64,000 nt of DNA from Marinobacter excellens HL-55 (GTDB taxonomy: Bacteria > Pseudomonadota > Gammaproteobacteria > Pseudomonadales > Oleiphilaceae). The notes under the pieces were generated by a model that saw only the letters and a list, made by a program, of their open reading frames with translations, did not search any database and was not told the origin of the DNA. How positions within the stretch are numbered: position 1 is the first letter of the stretch; every line of letters starts with the position of its first letter. The stretch is taken from assembly GCA_001314845.1 (NCBI GenBank), contig LJZQ01000010.1:1-64000 (forward strand). The letters run 5' to 3'. Positions 17,194 to 27,132 of this stretch are shown here, piece after piece. Both the position numbers and the translations under genes were made by a program.

Positions 17194-18462
17194 TTACTGA
17201 TAACCTTCAGGGAAGGGATCTGGCTCCATCAGATCTTCAGTTTCATAAACCACCTTGTACTGGCCATTTCGCTGAGCATGGCCAATGCGGGTCTTGGACC
17301 ACAGGTGATGGTTCTCGTGGATGCGCACGTAACCTTCTGGCGCCTTGGTAAACTCAATGCCCGGAGAGGCTTCGCGAATCTTGTCGATGTCGAAGGAGCC
17401 AGCTTTTTCAACCGCGGCCTTCCATAACCAGGGGCCAAGGTAAGCGGCCTGAGTAACATCGCCGATCACCATGTCGTCGCCCCAAGCTTCCTTGAATGCC
17501 GCCACAAACTCCTTGTTGTTGTCGTTATCCAGGCTCTGGAAGTACTTCATGGAGGCGTAGATGCCCTCTACGTTCTCACCGCCGATACCGCGGATTTCGT
17601 CTTCGGTCACCGAGATGGTGAGCAGCAGCGGGCTCTCTTTGGTGAAATCAATACCGGCCGCTTTCATCTGCTTGTAAAAGGCAACGTTGGAGCCACCCAC
17701 CACCGACGCAAAAATAACGTCCGGCTTGCGCAGCTTGATCTTGTTGATGACGGAGTTGAACTGGGTGTGGCCAAGCGGGTAGTACTCCTCGCCCACCACT
17801 TTCAGGCCCAGTTTGTCGATGTGCTTGCGGGCAATCTTGTTGGAGGTGCGGGGCCAGATATAATCAGAACCCAGCAGATAGAAGGTCTTGGCACCTTTCT
17901 CCTCTGCCGCCCAGTCAATACTGGCCAGAATTTGCTGTGTCGCTTCCTGGCCTGTGTAGATCACGTTTGGAGACTGCTCAAGCCCCTCATAGAAGGTGGG
18001 GTAATACAACATGCCGTTGTACTGCTCGATCACCGGCAGGATCGCCTTGCGTGAGGCCGAGGTCCAGGCGCCGAAGATGGCTGCTACGTTGTCCTGGCGC
18101 AGCAACTTGCGGGACTTCTCGGCAAAGGTAGGCCAGTCACTGGCACCGTCTTCCTGAACAAATTCAACTTGCCGTCCCAGCACACCACCTGCCGCATTGA
18201 TCTGCTCAATGGCCAGCTTCTCGGCCTGAACCGAGCCAATCTCACTGATCGACATAGTGCCGGTGATGGAGTGCAGAATACCCACCTTAACGGTGTCGTC
18301 AGTGACGGCCAGACCAGTGGTATTGACCTCTGCCGTTGGTGGTGTGGCCGCTTGCGCTGATGTCGCCAGCATGATCGACGCTGCCAGTGTCATAAGCTTC
18401 TTGCGAAGCCCGGTTTCCTTGCCCAATGACCGCCCGCAGGCGGTTATATCTGTCGTACCCAT
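17194..18462 (-). CDS. urtA: urea/amide ABC transporter substrate-binding protein UrtA
   Basis: Encodes 422 residues, periplasmic. A signal peptide (LRKKLMTLAASIMLATSAQA) would be cut near residue 38. The mature part has the UrtA/FmdD pattern: VGILHSITGTMSISE, AIFGAWTSASRKAILPVIE, LYYPTFYEG and FASVVGGSNVAFYKQ. The ATG at 18462 is chosen because GAGG lies 7 bases before it; the longer frame has no ribosome site. Ligand could be urea or short amides; the amidase genes downstream favour amides or both. Confidence 0.92.
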   Translation of the reverse strand: MGTTDITACGRSLGKETGLRKKLMTLAASIMLATSAQAATPPTAEVNTTGLAVTDDTVKVGILHSITGTMSISEIGSVQAEKLAIEQINAAGGVLGRQVEFVQEDGASDWPTFAEKSRKLLRQDNVAAIFGAWTSASRKAILPVIEQYNGMLYYPTFYEGLEQSPNVIYTGQEATQQILASIDWAAEEKGAKTFYLLGSDYIWPRTSNKIARKHIDKLGLKVVGEEYYPLGHTQFNSVINKIKLRKPDVIFASVVGGSNVAFYKQMKAAGIDFTKESPLLLTISVTEDEIRGIGGENVEGIYASMKYFQSLDNDNNKEFVAAFKEAWGDDMVIGDVTQAAYLGPWLWKAAVEKAGSFDIDKIREASPGIEFTKAPEGYVRIHENHHLWSKTRIGHAQRNGQYKVVYETEDLMEPDPFPEGYQ

Positions 18463-18769
18463 GGTCATTCCTCGCAGTGATTGAAAGCCGGTACTGTCCT
18501 TCGTCACGAAAGCACAGCGCCCACGTCAATCATTCTGCTCAGGCAACGCCAGAGTGCCCATTCGGCAATCGCCCCAGCGAACTACGTCATTTGACGCATT
18601 CCAGTGCCGGCTCAGACCGGCTAAAACGCAGGTTGATAACAATGTTGGGGCCTCAACTGCCCTGCACCGCCACATGGCATGGATATTGTTCATGTCTTGG
18701 TAACCGGTGCTAACCACGCTCTCGCCGCACCAAAACCGCGCGTTCATCCGTTAACAGGCAATAGGCAAC
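18463..18769. other. divergent intergenic region between urtA and the sensor kinase
   Basis: About 300 bases with no gene. It holds the palindromic site at 18583-18598 and should contain promoters for both directions. No convincing -35/-10 pair or sigma-54 element was found by eye. Confidence 0.6.
18583..18598 (-). promoter_or_regulatory. candidate response-regulator operator upstream of urtA
   Basis: Minus-strand TGCGTCAAATGACGTA, arms of 7 bases matching at 6. It is the partner of the site at 11245-11260. The neighbouring LuxR-type response regulator is the obvious candidate ligand. Binding is inferred from position and repetition only. Confidence 0.55.
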
Positions 18770-21700
18770 ATGGCCGCAAAACAGAACATTTTTCGGGTCA
18801 GGCGCAGCTACAACCAGTGGGTTGCCAACCAGACCCTGGAGGATTACGCCCTTCGCTTTACCGCGAAAAGCGCCAGACGCTGGTCGGCGGCGCGGGTGTG
18901 CCATACCGCGCTTGGGGCCATTTCGTTCCTCGCCATGGAAGCCATCGGCGGCGCCATCACCCTGCACTATGGATTCGACAACGCCGTGGCCGCCATTGTG
19001 GCGGTGAGCCTGGTCATCTTTCTCACCGCCATACCGATCAGCTACTACGCCGCTCGCTATGGGGTCGACATTGACTTGCTCACCCGGGGGGCGGGTTTCG
19101 GGTATATCGGATCAACCATCACATCGCTGATCTACGCCAGCTTCACCTTCATTTTTTTCGCCATCGAAGCCGCCATCATGGCGATGGCGCTCGACATGCT
19201 GTTCGGGATTCCCCTGGTGCTGGGGTATCTCATTTGCTCGGTGGTGATCATTCCGTTGGTCACCCATGGCATTACAACCATCAGCCGCTTTCAGGTGTGG
19301 ACTCAGCCACTGTTCATCCTGCTGCAGCTCACCCCCTTCATATTCATCCTGTATGCCGATGCCTCTGCGGTCACGGACTGGACTCAGTTCAGTGGTGTCG
19401 GGCTTTCTGAAGGCCAGGGCTTTAATGTCTTGATGTTCGGGGCGGCGGCGGCGGTTGTGTTTTCGCTGATTGCGCAGATCGGTGAGCAGGTCGACTTTTT
19501 ACGGTTTATTCCCGAACCCAGGAATCAAAAGGAAAAGCGTCGCTGGTGGATAGCGGTGATGGCAGGGGGGCCGGGCTGGATTGTGATCGGTATGCTGAAA
19601 ATCCTGGCGGGCTCTTTTCTGGCCGTGCTTGCACTGAATCAGGGCGTGCCCGCCACCGAAGCGGCAGACCCGACCCACATGTACCTGATCGCTTTCGGTT
19701 ACATGACCCACTCACCGGAAATATCCCTGGCCGTCGCAGGTATTTTCGTCATTCTTTGCCAAATCAAAATCAACGTCACCAACGCCTATGCCGGTTCCAT
19801 TGCCTGGTCCAATTTCTTTTCAAGACTGACCCACAGCCACCCGGGCCGGGTTGTCTGGCTGTTCTTCAACGTTGCCATTGCCCTGCTGGTTATGGAGCTG
19901 GGCGTCTATCGCGCGCTTGAAGAAACCCTTGGGTTTTACGGCATTGTCGCCATTGCCTGGGTGGGTGCGTTGGTGGCCGATCTTGTCATCAACAAACCTC
20001 TAGGGTTCAGTCCCGCCCACATTGAATTCAAGCGTGCCCATCTCTACGACATCAATCCGGTCGGCGTTGGCGCCATGCTGACCGCATCGGTGGTCGGCAT
20101 TGTCTGCCATTCCGGAGCCGCCGGGCTTTACGCTCAGGCGCTCTCACACTTTATTGCGATGGCGGTTGCGCTGGTGATGGCGCCGTTGATTGCCTGGCGT
20201 ACCGGTGGGCGTTTCTACACGGCCCGGCCGTTCACGCCCATCGCAACGGATCACCAGCTGGTGCAATGCTCCATTTGCGAGCACGGGTTTGAGCCTGAAG
20301 ACGTCACCCATTGCCCCGCCTATGCCGGCACCATCTGCTCGCTCTGCTGTTCGCTGGACGCCCGCTGCAACGATGTCTGTAAACCGGGTGGTGGCTACAA
20401 AGAGCAACTTGAACAGTTCCTTGGCAAGTTCATACCCTCAGTGATTCTGTCACGGTTGCGTTCCCGGCTGGGTCATTTCCTGACCCTGCTGCTATTGATC
20501 AACGGCGTCTCCGGGCTGCTGTTGTCCTTGATCTATTTCAAAACACCCGTGTCGTCTGCACCGGAAGCCGTGTTGCTGTCGATTACGCTCTGGAAGGTGT
20601 TCTTTATTCTGGTCATCGTCACCGGCGTGATCTGCTGGCTGTTCGTGCTGGCCCATGAGAGCCGGGTTGTGGCCGAAGAAGAATCGCGACGTCAAACCCG
20701 GCTGTTAACGGAGGAGATCGTTGCTCACGAGCGCACAGACAAGGCCCTGCAACAAGCCAAAGAACAGGCCGACGCCAGCAACCTCGCCAAAAGTCGCTAC
20801 CTGACCGGCATCAGTCATGAGCTGCGCTCTCCCCTGAATGCCATTCTGGGCTATGCCCAGCTGATGGAGAACGATGACTCCATCCCTGCCAACCGGAAGG
20901 AAGCGCTGGGGGTGATACGCCGGAGCGGCGAATACCTGGCAGACCTGATCGAAGGGCTTCTGGATATATCCAAAATCGAGGCCGGCCGGCTGGACCTGCA
21001 CCGGGATCAGGTACGCATTGAATTGTTGATGGAGCAGCTGGTCACCATGTTCCGGTTGCAGGCCGAGGAGAAAGGGTTGGCCTTTGACTATCATTGCCCA
21101 CTGCCACTGCCAGACATGGTCACTACTGATGAGAAGCGTCTTCGCCAGATTCTGATCAATCTGCTGTCGAACGCCATCAAATACACCGACCGGGGCGGTG
21201 TTTCACTGACGCTGCGCTACAGAAACCAGGTCGCCGACATTACCGTCAAAGACACCGGAGAAGGCATCGCCGACGAGAACCTTGATCGGATCTTCCGCCC
21301 ATTTGAACGCATCCGGTCGCCGGGGCAAAACCGTGCAGGGACCGGGCTTGGCTTGACCATTACCCGGCTACTGACCGAAATCATGGGCGGTGATATCTCG
21401 GTCATCAGCAAGCCTGGCTATGGCAGTACGTTCAAAGTCAGCCTGATGTTGTCCAGCCTGCATAACACCAGCCCACGCTCAATCAGCGCACCAGCTCGAC
21501 GAATCTATGGTTATCACGGGCCCCGTCAAAAGATTCTGATCGTCGACGACGATTTGTCGCACCGCCAGGTCATCAGAGCCATGCTGTCGCCGCTGGGCTT
21601 CGAAGTTAGCGATACCGGTAACGCGCTTTGTGTGGCGGATAGCGTTGCCAGCGATCGCCCTGATCTGGTGCTACTGGATGTTTCGATGCCCGGATTAAGC

Positions 21701-22153
21701 GGTTGGGAAGTGCTCGATCAACTGCGGAAAGACCAGCACAACATGCCGGTGATTATGATTTCAGCCGATGCCCGTGAAGGACAACATGCGCCGGGCGCCG
21801 AGAAGCTGCACAACGGGTACATCATCAAACCAGTTCGCCTGAACCTGTTGCTCGACACCATCGGTCAGGAGCTCAACCTGGCGTGGCGCTTCAAACCCAG
21901 CCCGGAACCTCTGGCGCCCCTGACGGTTCCCGCCACCGCTGAACTAACATTACCGGATCTCGACTGCCGCAGGCAGTTGGCCAACCTCGCCAGAATCGGC
22001 CATCGAAAAGGGCTTCTTGAAGCCCTGCATGAACTGAAACTCAACCCTGCCGGCAATCATCGCTTTACCGACGAACTGACCAAGCTGACCCAGGATTTCC
22101 AGTTCGAGAAAATTCTTGCCCTGCTTGAGGTACCCGAACATGAAGCTTCCTGA
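18770..22153 (+). CDS. NCS1-like permease fused to hybrid histidine kinase
   Basis: Encodes 1127 residues. Residues 1-470 form a membrane domain of roughly twelve helices resembling nucleobase:cation symporter-1 permeases (WSAARVCHTALGAISFLAMEA, WSNFFSRLTHSHPGR). A Cys cluster at about 498-540 (CSICEHGF, CSLCCSLDARCNDVC) looks like a metal site. Two more helices precede a coiled segment. A HisKA domain (ISHELRSPLNAILGYAQ, His about 683), an HATPase (LLSNAIKYTD, GTGLGLTIT) and a receiver (LLDVSMPGLSG, Asp about 968) follow. It probably senses a nitrogen compound by binding or transport, as proposed for CbrA-type sensors. It overlaps the regulator gene by 14 bases. Confidence 0.9.
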   Translation: MAAKQNIFRVRRSYNQWVANQTLEDYALRFTAKSARRWSAARVCHTALGAISFLAMEAIGGAITLHYGFDNAVAAIVAVSLVIFLTAIPISYYAARYGVDIDLLTRGAGFGYIGSTITSLIYASFTFIFFAIEAAIMAMALDMLFGIPLVLGYLICSVVIIPLVTHGITTISRFQVWTQPLFILLQLTPFIFILYADASAVTDWTQFSGVGLSEGQGFNVLMFGAAAAVVFSLIAQIGEQVDFLRFIPEPRNQKEKRRWWIAVMAGGPGWIVIGMLKILAGSFLAVLALNQGVPATEAADPTHMYLIAFGYMTHSPEISLAVAGIFVILCQIKINVTNAYAGSIAWSNFFSRLTHSHPGRVVWLFFNVAIALLVMELGVYRALEETLGFYGIVAIAWVGALVADLVINKPLGFSPAHIEFKRAHLYDINPVGVGAMLTASVVGIVCHSGAAGLYAQALSHFIAMAVALVMAPLIAWRTGGRFYTARPFTPIATDHQLVQCSICEHGFEPEDVTHCPAYAGTICSLCCSLDARCNDVCKPGGGYKEQLEQFLGKFIPSVILSRLRSRLGHFLTLLLLINGVSGLLLSLIYFKTPVSSAPEAVLLSITLWKVFFILVIVTGVICWLFVLAHESRVVAEEESRRQTRLLTEEIVAHERTDKALQQAKEQADASNLAKSRYLTGISHELRSPLNAILGYAQLMENDDSIPANRKEALGVIRRSGEYLADLIEGLLDISKIEAGRLDLHRDQVRIELLMEQLVTMFRLQAEEKGLAFDYHCPLPLPDMVTTDEKRLRQILINLLSNAIKYTDRGGVSLTLRYRNQVADITVKDTGEGIADENLDRIFRPFERIRSPGQNRAGTGLGLTITRLLTEIMGGDISVISKPGYGSTFKVSLMLSSLHNTSPRSISAPARRIYGYHGPRQKILIVDDDLSHRQVIRAMLSPLGFEVSDTGNALCVADSVASDRPDLVLLDVSMPGLSGWEVLDQLRKDQHNMPVIMISADAREGQHAPGAEKLHNGYIIKPVRLNLLLDTIGQELNLAWRFKPSPEPLAPLTVPATAELTLPDLDCRRQLANLARIGHRKGLLEALHELKLNPAGNHRFTDELTKLTQDFQFEKILALLEVPEHEAS

Positions 22154-23045
22154 AACCAGGAAAACCGTTGTCATGGTGGTTGATGACGCTGTCGATTCCA
22201 TCCGGATGATCAATGACGCTCTGGAGGAAGCCGGCATGACCGTTCTGGTAGCGCTCGAAGGCCATCAGGCGTTAACCATCAGTCAGAATATCATTCCCGA
22301 TATGGTGCTGATGGATGCCATGATGCTGCAAATGGATGGCTTTGAAACCTGCCGACGGCTCAAGGAAAACCCGGCATTCGCCGATATTCCGATTATCTTC
22401 ATGACCGGCCTGAGCGATACCGAACACGTTGTTATGGGGTTGAATGCCGGCGGCGTTGATTACATTACCAAACCCATCAACACCACAGAGTTGTTGGTCA
22501 GGATGCAGGTACACCTGGCCAACGCACGGATGACGCGAAGCGCCCGGTCGGCTCTGGATATGGCGGGGCAAAACCTCTTTGCGGTGGATCAGCACGGGCA
22601 ACTGTTATGGGGCACGCCGCAAGTCTATGGCCTGCTGCCCGGCACACACGACCCTGAACTGACAACGTTGAGCCACCAGCTCGAGGTCTGGCTGGCACAC
22701 AAGCCGGACGCAGGGCACGCCTTACCAATCCAGATAGCAGGCACACCCAGGTCGATCGAATTCCTGGCGTTACTGGATCAACATGAGTTCCTGCTACGGA
22801 TAAAAACGCCGCAAAATCAACACAGCACAGCGGCCTCTTTACGCCACCATTTTGAACTGACCCTGAGAGAATCCGATGTTCTGCTTTGGATTGCCAACGG
22901 CAAGACCAACCGGGAAATCGGGCAGATTCTTGAGATGAGCCCGAGAACCGTCAACAAACACCTGGAGCAGATTTTTCGAAAGATGGGTGTGGAAAACAGA
23001 ACCGCGGCCGCGGCCAGCGCCATTCGGGTGTTGGCGATCAACTAG
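22140..23045 (+). CDS. LuxR/NarL-type response regulator with receiver domain
   Basis: Encodes 301 residues. An N-terminal receiver (VVMVVDDA, phospho-acceptor Asp about residue 57 in VLMDAMMLQMDG, Lys in YITKPI) is followed by a middle linker of about 120 residues without a recognised domain, then a C-terminal LuxR helix-turn-helix (LTLRESDVLLWIANGKTNRE, SPRTVNKHLEQIFRKMGV). The ATG at 22140 is used because GAGGT lies 8 bases before it and it gives a normal receiver start. It is translationally coupled to the sensor kinase and is the likely regulator of the urt-ami-fmd genes. Confidence 0.9.
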   Translation: MKLPETRKTVVMVVDDAVDSIRMINDALEEAGMTVLVALEGHQALTISQNIIPDMVLMDAMMLQMDGFETCRRLKENPAFADIPIIFMTGLSDTEHVVMGLNAGGVDYITKPINTTELLVRMQVHLANARMTRSARSALDMAGQNLFAVDQHGQLLWGTPQVYGLLPGTHDPELTTLSHQLEVWLAHKPDAGHALPIQIAGTPRSIEFLALLDQHEFLLRIKTPQNQHSTAASLRHHFELTLRESDVLLWIANGKTNREIGQILEMSPRTVNKHLEQIFRKMGVENRTAAAASAIRVLAIN

Positions 23046-23055
23046 CAAGAACCGC

Positions 23056-23892
23056 TCAGCGATGTGCCTCCGGAAACCCGGGTAAGAAAAAGGTCTCGCG
23101 AAGCTTACGGACCGGAGGCACTTCACCGCGCTCGGCGAGCCGGAAATAGGCATCGTCGAAGGCCTCACGCAGTATACTGGCGCGCGGGCTGGCGAGTGAG
23201 AACAGCCACGCAGTATTGCGGGTTCTCAGCTCGGATTCCCGGACAATGGCATCCGAGGGCTGAGTCAGTGCTTCACGCACCGGCTGGCGGTAATCAAGCA
23301 GGTAGTTGCCACGTTCACGTTTGAGCATATCAATGGCTGACCGGTGATTCGGCGCCTCAGTAATGCGGATGTCCGGCTGATCTTCCAGCCAGAAACGCAA
23401 ACCGCCGTAGGTATAGCCACCAATCAATATCACGGTCTCGTTATGCAACTGATCCATGTGATCAAGCGGCGCGGTGTCCTCACGATACCAGGCGCTCAGC
23501 TCAACCGGGATAGGGCTGATCCAGCTTTCCAGAACTTCGTCACTCAGCGCCGGAATATTGGTCAGGCCCAGCCACAAGTCGACGGTTCCGTTCTGTAAAT
23601 ACAGATAGGTGCGGGTCACTGGCAAATATAAAAATTCCAGTTCATAACCAGCTTCTTCAGCGACTTTGCGGGTGATGTCGACGAACTCGCCTTGCGGCTC
23701 ACCCAAGGCATCGCGATAACTCATGGGGGGAAACTCAACGTAGGCGACTCGAACGATCCTGGGGTCTTGTTGGTCTTGCTCCGCTGCATAAGCAGTCATG
23801 GGATAAAACTGACAAATCAACAGCACGAACAGCCCCACGAGCGCGAGCGCACGACCGGGGATATCAGAGCAAAAAAGTTGGCAACTACGCAT
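23056..23892 (-). CDS. solute-binding family 3 periplasmic protein
   Basis: Encodes 278 residues with a signal peptide (ALALVGLFVLLICQFYP, likely cut after AYA near residue 36). The mature region (VRVAYVEFPPMSYRDALGEPQG, FVDITRKVAEEAG, GTVDLWLGLT) matches the SBP_bac_3 fold used by amino-acid binding proteins. No permease gene is next to it, so it may be a stand-alone periplasmic sensor or binding protein. It converges with the response regulator, with 10 bases between the stops. Confidence 0.8.
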   Translation of the reverse strand: MRSCQLFCSDIPGRALALVGLFVLLICQFYPMTAYAAEQDQQDPRIVRVAYVEFPPMSYRDALGEPQGEFVDITRKVAEEAGYELEFLYLPVTRTYLYLQNGTVDLWLGLTNIPALSDEVLESWISPIPVELSAWYREDTAPLDHMDQLHNETVILIGGYTYGGLRFWLEDQPDIRITEAPNHRSAIDMLKRERGNYLLDYRQPVREALTQPSDAIVRESELRTRNTAWLFSLASPRASILREAFDDAYFRLAERGEVPPVRKLRETFFLPGFPEAHR

Positions 23893-23984
23893 GAATACCG
23901 CTTATCGTTATCTGTTTCTCTAGAGATTAACAGATACCAGAAAGTCTGTGAGGCCAAACCTGCAAAAAGCTCGACTCGACCCAG

Positions 23985-25166
23985 TCAGAAAAAGGCCTGA
24001 AGGCCGGTCTGCGCCCGCCCCAGAATCAGCGCATGAATGTCGTGGGTGCCTTCGTAGGTGTTCACCACTTCGAGGTTGACCAGGTGCCGGGCAATCCCGA
24101 ACTCGTCACTGATGCCATTGCCTCCCAGCATGTCCCGAGCGTTGCGGGCCACGTCCAGGGCTTTGCCACAGGAGTTGCGCTTCATCATTGAGGTGATTTC
24201 CACCGCCGCAGTGCCTTCATCCTTCATTCGGCCCAGGCGCAAGGCACCCTGCAAGGCCAGGGTGATCTCGGTCTGCATGTCAGCCAGTTTTTTCTGGATC
24301 AACTGGTTGGCTGCCAGCGGCCGATCGAACTGTTTACGGTCGAGCACGTATTGCCTTGCCGTGTGCCAGCAATCCTCCGCAGCCCCAAGCGCACCCCAGC
24401 TGATGCCGTAACGGGCGGAGTCCAGGCAGGTGAACGGGCCTTTCAGGCCGCGTATCTCAGGAAAGGCATTGGCCTCCGGCACGAATACCTCATCCATCAC
24501 AATTTCGCCGGTAACAGACGCACGTAAACCCACCTTGCCGTGGATTACCGGCGCGCTCAGGCCCTGCCAGCCCTTCTCCAACACAAAGCCCCGAATCTTG
24601 CCGGCGTCGTCTTTGGCCCAGACCACAAACACGTCGGCGATCGGGCTGTTGGTGATCCAGGTTTTGCTGCCGCTCAGGCGGTAGCCACCGTCCACAGACT
24701 TGGCCCGGGTGGCCATGTTGCCGGGGTCCGAGCCATGATCCGGCTCGGTCAGACCAAAACAGCCAATCCATTCACCCGAGGCCAGCTTTGGCAGATAGGC
24801 CTGCCGGGTTTGCTCGGTGCCAAACTGATAAATGGGCAGCATCACCAGGGAACTCTGCACGCTCATCATCGAGCGGTAACCGGAATCCACCCGCTCCACT
24901 TCCCGGGCGATCAGGCCATAGCTGACCTGATTCAGGCCGCCACCGCCGTATTCCTCGGGCAAGGTCGCTCCTAGCAAACCGGCCTTACCCATGGCCCGGA
25001 AGATAGCCGGATCGGTCTGTTCATGGCGGAATGCCTCCAGCACCCGGGGCCGCAGTTCTGCCTCGCAGAATTTGTAGGCACTGTCGCGCACCATGCGTTC
25101 ATCTTCGGTGAGCTGCTGGTCAAGCAGAAGCGGATCTTGCCATTGGAACTGAGTGGTTGATGCCAT
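23985..25166 (-). CDS. gcdH: glutaryl-CoA dehydrogenase (acyl-CoA dehydrogenase family)
   Basis: Encodes 393 residues. This FAD enzyme oxidises and decarboxylates glutaryl-CoA to crotonyl-CoA in lysine/glutarate breakdown. Family marks are the [15 protein letters not shown] flavin-binding motif, [18 protein letters not shown] and the catalytic-Glu segment [19 protein letters not shown], which is specific to this subfamily. The start MASTTQFQW at 25166 is chosen over an in-frame ATG 66 bases upstream that lies in the glmS terminator. No usual partners (LysR regulator, CoA transferase) are adjacent. Confidence 0.9.
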   Translation of the reverse strand: MASTTQFQWQDPLLLDQQLTEDERMVRDSAYKFCEAELRPRVLEAFRHEQTDPAIFRAMGKAGLLGATLPEEYGGGGLNQVSYGLIAREVERVDSGYRSMMSVQSSLVMLPIYQFGTEQTRQAYLPKLASGEWIGCFGLTEPDHGSDPGNMATRAKSVDGGYRLSGSKTWITNSPIADVFVVWAKDDAGKIRGFVLEKGWQGLSAPVIHGKVGLRASVTGEIVMDEVFVPEANAFPEIRGLKGPFTCLDSARYGISWGALGAAEDCWHTARQYVLDRKQFDRPLAANQLIQKKLADMQTEITLALQGALRLGRMKDEGTAAVEITSMMKRNSCGKALDVARNARDMLGGNGISDEFGIARHLVNLEVVNTYEGTHDIHALILGRAQTGLQAFF

Positions 25167-25213
25167 GCGGAAGTCTCGCCGGTGGTTGCAGTCTTTATCG
25201 ATCCATATTACGC

Positions 25214-25252
25214 AAAAAACTCCCGAATGCATTAAGCAAGACGGGAGTTTTT
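25214..25252 (-). terminator. intrinsic terminator after glmS
   Basis: Arms AAAAAACTCCCG (25214-25225) and CGGGAGTTTTT (25242-25252) form a stem with T runs on both strands. It lies between the glmS stop and gcdH and should end the glmU-glmS transcript. Confidence 0.88.
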
Positions 25253-25269
25253 ATCGCCTTGGCGTGGGC

Positions 25270-27102
25270 TTATTCCACCGTCACACTCTTGGCCAGGTTG
25301 CGCGGCTGGTCAACATCGGTGCCCTTGAGCACGGCCACGTGGTAAGACAGCAACTGCAGGGGCACGGTGTAGACAATCGGCGCGGTGATTTCGTGGACTG
25401 ACGGCAACTGCATCACGTGGATGCCCTCTTCCGGCTTTACATCGGCGGCCCGGTCGGCAAACACGAACAGCTCGCCACCGCGCGCCCGTACTTCTTCCAG
25501 GTTGGATTTCAGCTTTTCCACCAGGTCGTTATTGGGAGCGACGGTGACCACCGGCATCTCACTGTCGACCAGCGCCAGCGGGCCGTGTTTCAGCTCTCCG
25601 GCAGGATAAGCTTCAGCGTGGATGTAGGAAATCTCCTTGAGCTTGAGAGCGCCTTCCATCGCCACCGGGTACTGGGAACCCCGGCCCAGGAACAAGCTGT
25701 GGTTCTTGTCCATGAAGGCTTTGGACATGGCTTCGATCTCGGCGTCGAGCGCCAGTACGTCACTGACCTGACCGGGTAGCAGATGGATCGCTTGAACAAT
25801 CTCTGCCTCTTTCTGCTCACTCAGACCGTTATGGCGAGCCAACGCCAGGGTAAAGATCAGGAGGGCCGTTAACTGGGTGGTGAAAGCCTTGGTGGAGGCA
25901 ACACCGATCTCCGGGCCGGCCTGAGTCATGATCACCAGGTCTGATTCACGCACCAGCGAGCTGCCCGGGACGTTACAGATTGCCAGCGCGGCACGGAAGC
26001 CCGCTTTTTTCGCCTGGCGCAACGCCGCCAGGGTGTCGGCGGTCTCACCCGACTGAGAGATACACAGGAACAGGGTGTCTGGTTGAATCACGTGTTTGCG
26101 GTAACGGAACTCCGAAGCAACCTCCACCGAACAGGGAACGCCCGCCAGGTCTTCAATCCAGTAACGGGCCACCATGCCGGCATGGTAGGAGGTGCCGCAG
26201 GCAATGATCTGCACGTGGCGCACGTTTTCCAGCAGGTTGGCGGCGGAGGTACCCAGTGCCTGTTCCAGTACCCGAGTCTCGGTGATGCGGCCTTCCATGG
26301 TGGCCTTGATCACCCTGGGCTGCTCGTAGATTTCCTTGAGCATGAAGTGCCGGTACTCGCCCTTGTCGGCGGAGTCAGAGCCGTGCTCGAAGCGAGTAAT
26401 GGTGCGCTCGACCGCCTGGCCGTCGCGATCGTGAATCTTGATCTGGTCCTTGCGAATGTCGGCAATGTCGCCTTCTTCCAGGAACATGAAGCGGTCAGTG
26501 ACGGGCAGCAGCGCCAACTGGTCAGAGGCAATGAAGTTTTCGCCAATACCCACACCCACCACCAACGGGCTGCCTTCACGGCACACCACCAGATGGTCTG
26601 GCTCATCGGCGTGCACAACGGCCAGAGCAAAGGCGCCACGCAGGCGGGTGATAGAGGTCTTCACGGCGTTGTACAGATTGCCTTCTTGCTGATAATTCTT
26701 GCCGATCAGATGAGCAACCACTTCGGTATCGGTCTGGGAGGTGAACACATACCCTTCGGTCTTGAGCTCATCCCGCAGCTCCTGATAGTTCTCAATGATA
26801 CCGTTATGGACGATGGCCAGGCGCTCGCCAGACATGTGCGGATGGGCGTTCAGTTGCGAAGGCTCACCGTGGGTGGCCCAGCGGGTATGGGCAATGCCCA
26901 GATGACCGCTCAGGGGATTGGCGCTGATGGCGTCGGCCAGGGCGGCCACTTTGCCGACCTCCCGGGCCCGGCGCAGACTGGACTCGCCATTGATTACGGC
27001 CATGCCCGCAGAGTCGTACCCGCGATACTCAAGACGGCGCAAGCCCTCCAGCAGAATACCCTGGACATCCCGCTCTGAAACCGCTCCTACAATCCCGCAC
27101 AT
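25270..27102 (-). CDS. glmS: glutamine-fructose-6-phosphate aminotransferase (isomerizing)
   Basis: Encodes 610 residues and makes glucosamine-6-phosphate from fructose-6-phosphate and glutamine, the first step to UDP-GlcNAc. The N-terminal glutaminase has the catalytic Cys2 (MCGIVGAV) and HTRWATHG. Two SIS isomerase domains follow ([29 protein letters not shown]). The C-terminus ends LAKSVTVE as in the family. It lies 30 bases after glmU, in the usual order. Confidence 0.96.
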   Translation of the reverse strand: MCGIVGAVSERDVQGILLEGLRRLEYRGYDSAGMAVINGESSLRRAREVGKVAALADAISANPLSGHLGIAHTRWATHGEPSQLNAHPHMSGERLAIVHNGIIENYQELRDELKTEGYVFTSQTDTEVVAHLIGKNYQQEGNLYNAVKTSITRLRGAFALAVVHADEPDHLVVCREGSPLVVGVGIGENFIASDQLALLPVTDRFMFLEEGDIADIRKDQIKIHDRDGQAVERTITRFEHGSDSADKGEYRHFMLKEIYEQPRVIKATMEGRITETRVLEQALGTSAANLLENVRHVQIIACGTSYHAGMVARYWIEDLAGVPCSVEVASEFRYRKHVIQPDTLFLCISQSGETADTLAALRQAKKAGFRAALAICNVPGSSLVRESDLVIMTQAGPEIGVASTKAFTTQLTALLIFTLALARHNGLSEQKEAEIVQAIHLLPGQVSDVLALDAEIEAMSKAFMDKNHSLFLGRGSQYPVAMEGALKLKEISYIHAEAYPAGELKHGPLALVDSEMPVVTVAPNNDLVEKLKSNLEEVRARGGELFVFADRAADVKPEEGIHVMQLPSVHEITAPIVYTVPLQLLSYHVAVLKGTDVDQPRNLAKSVTVE

Positions 27103-27132
27103 GCTGCTATCACCTGTTTGTTAATTCGGTCG

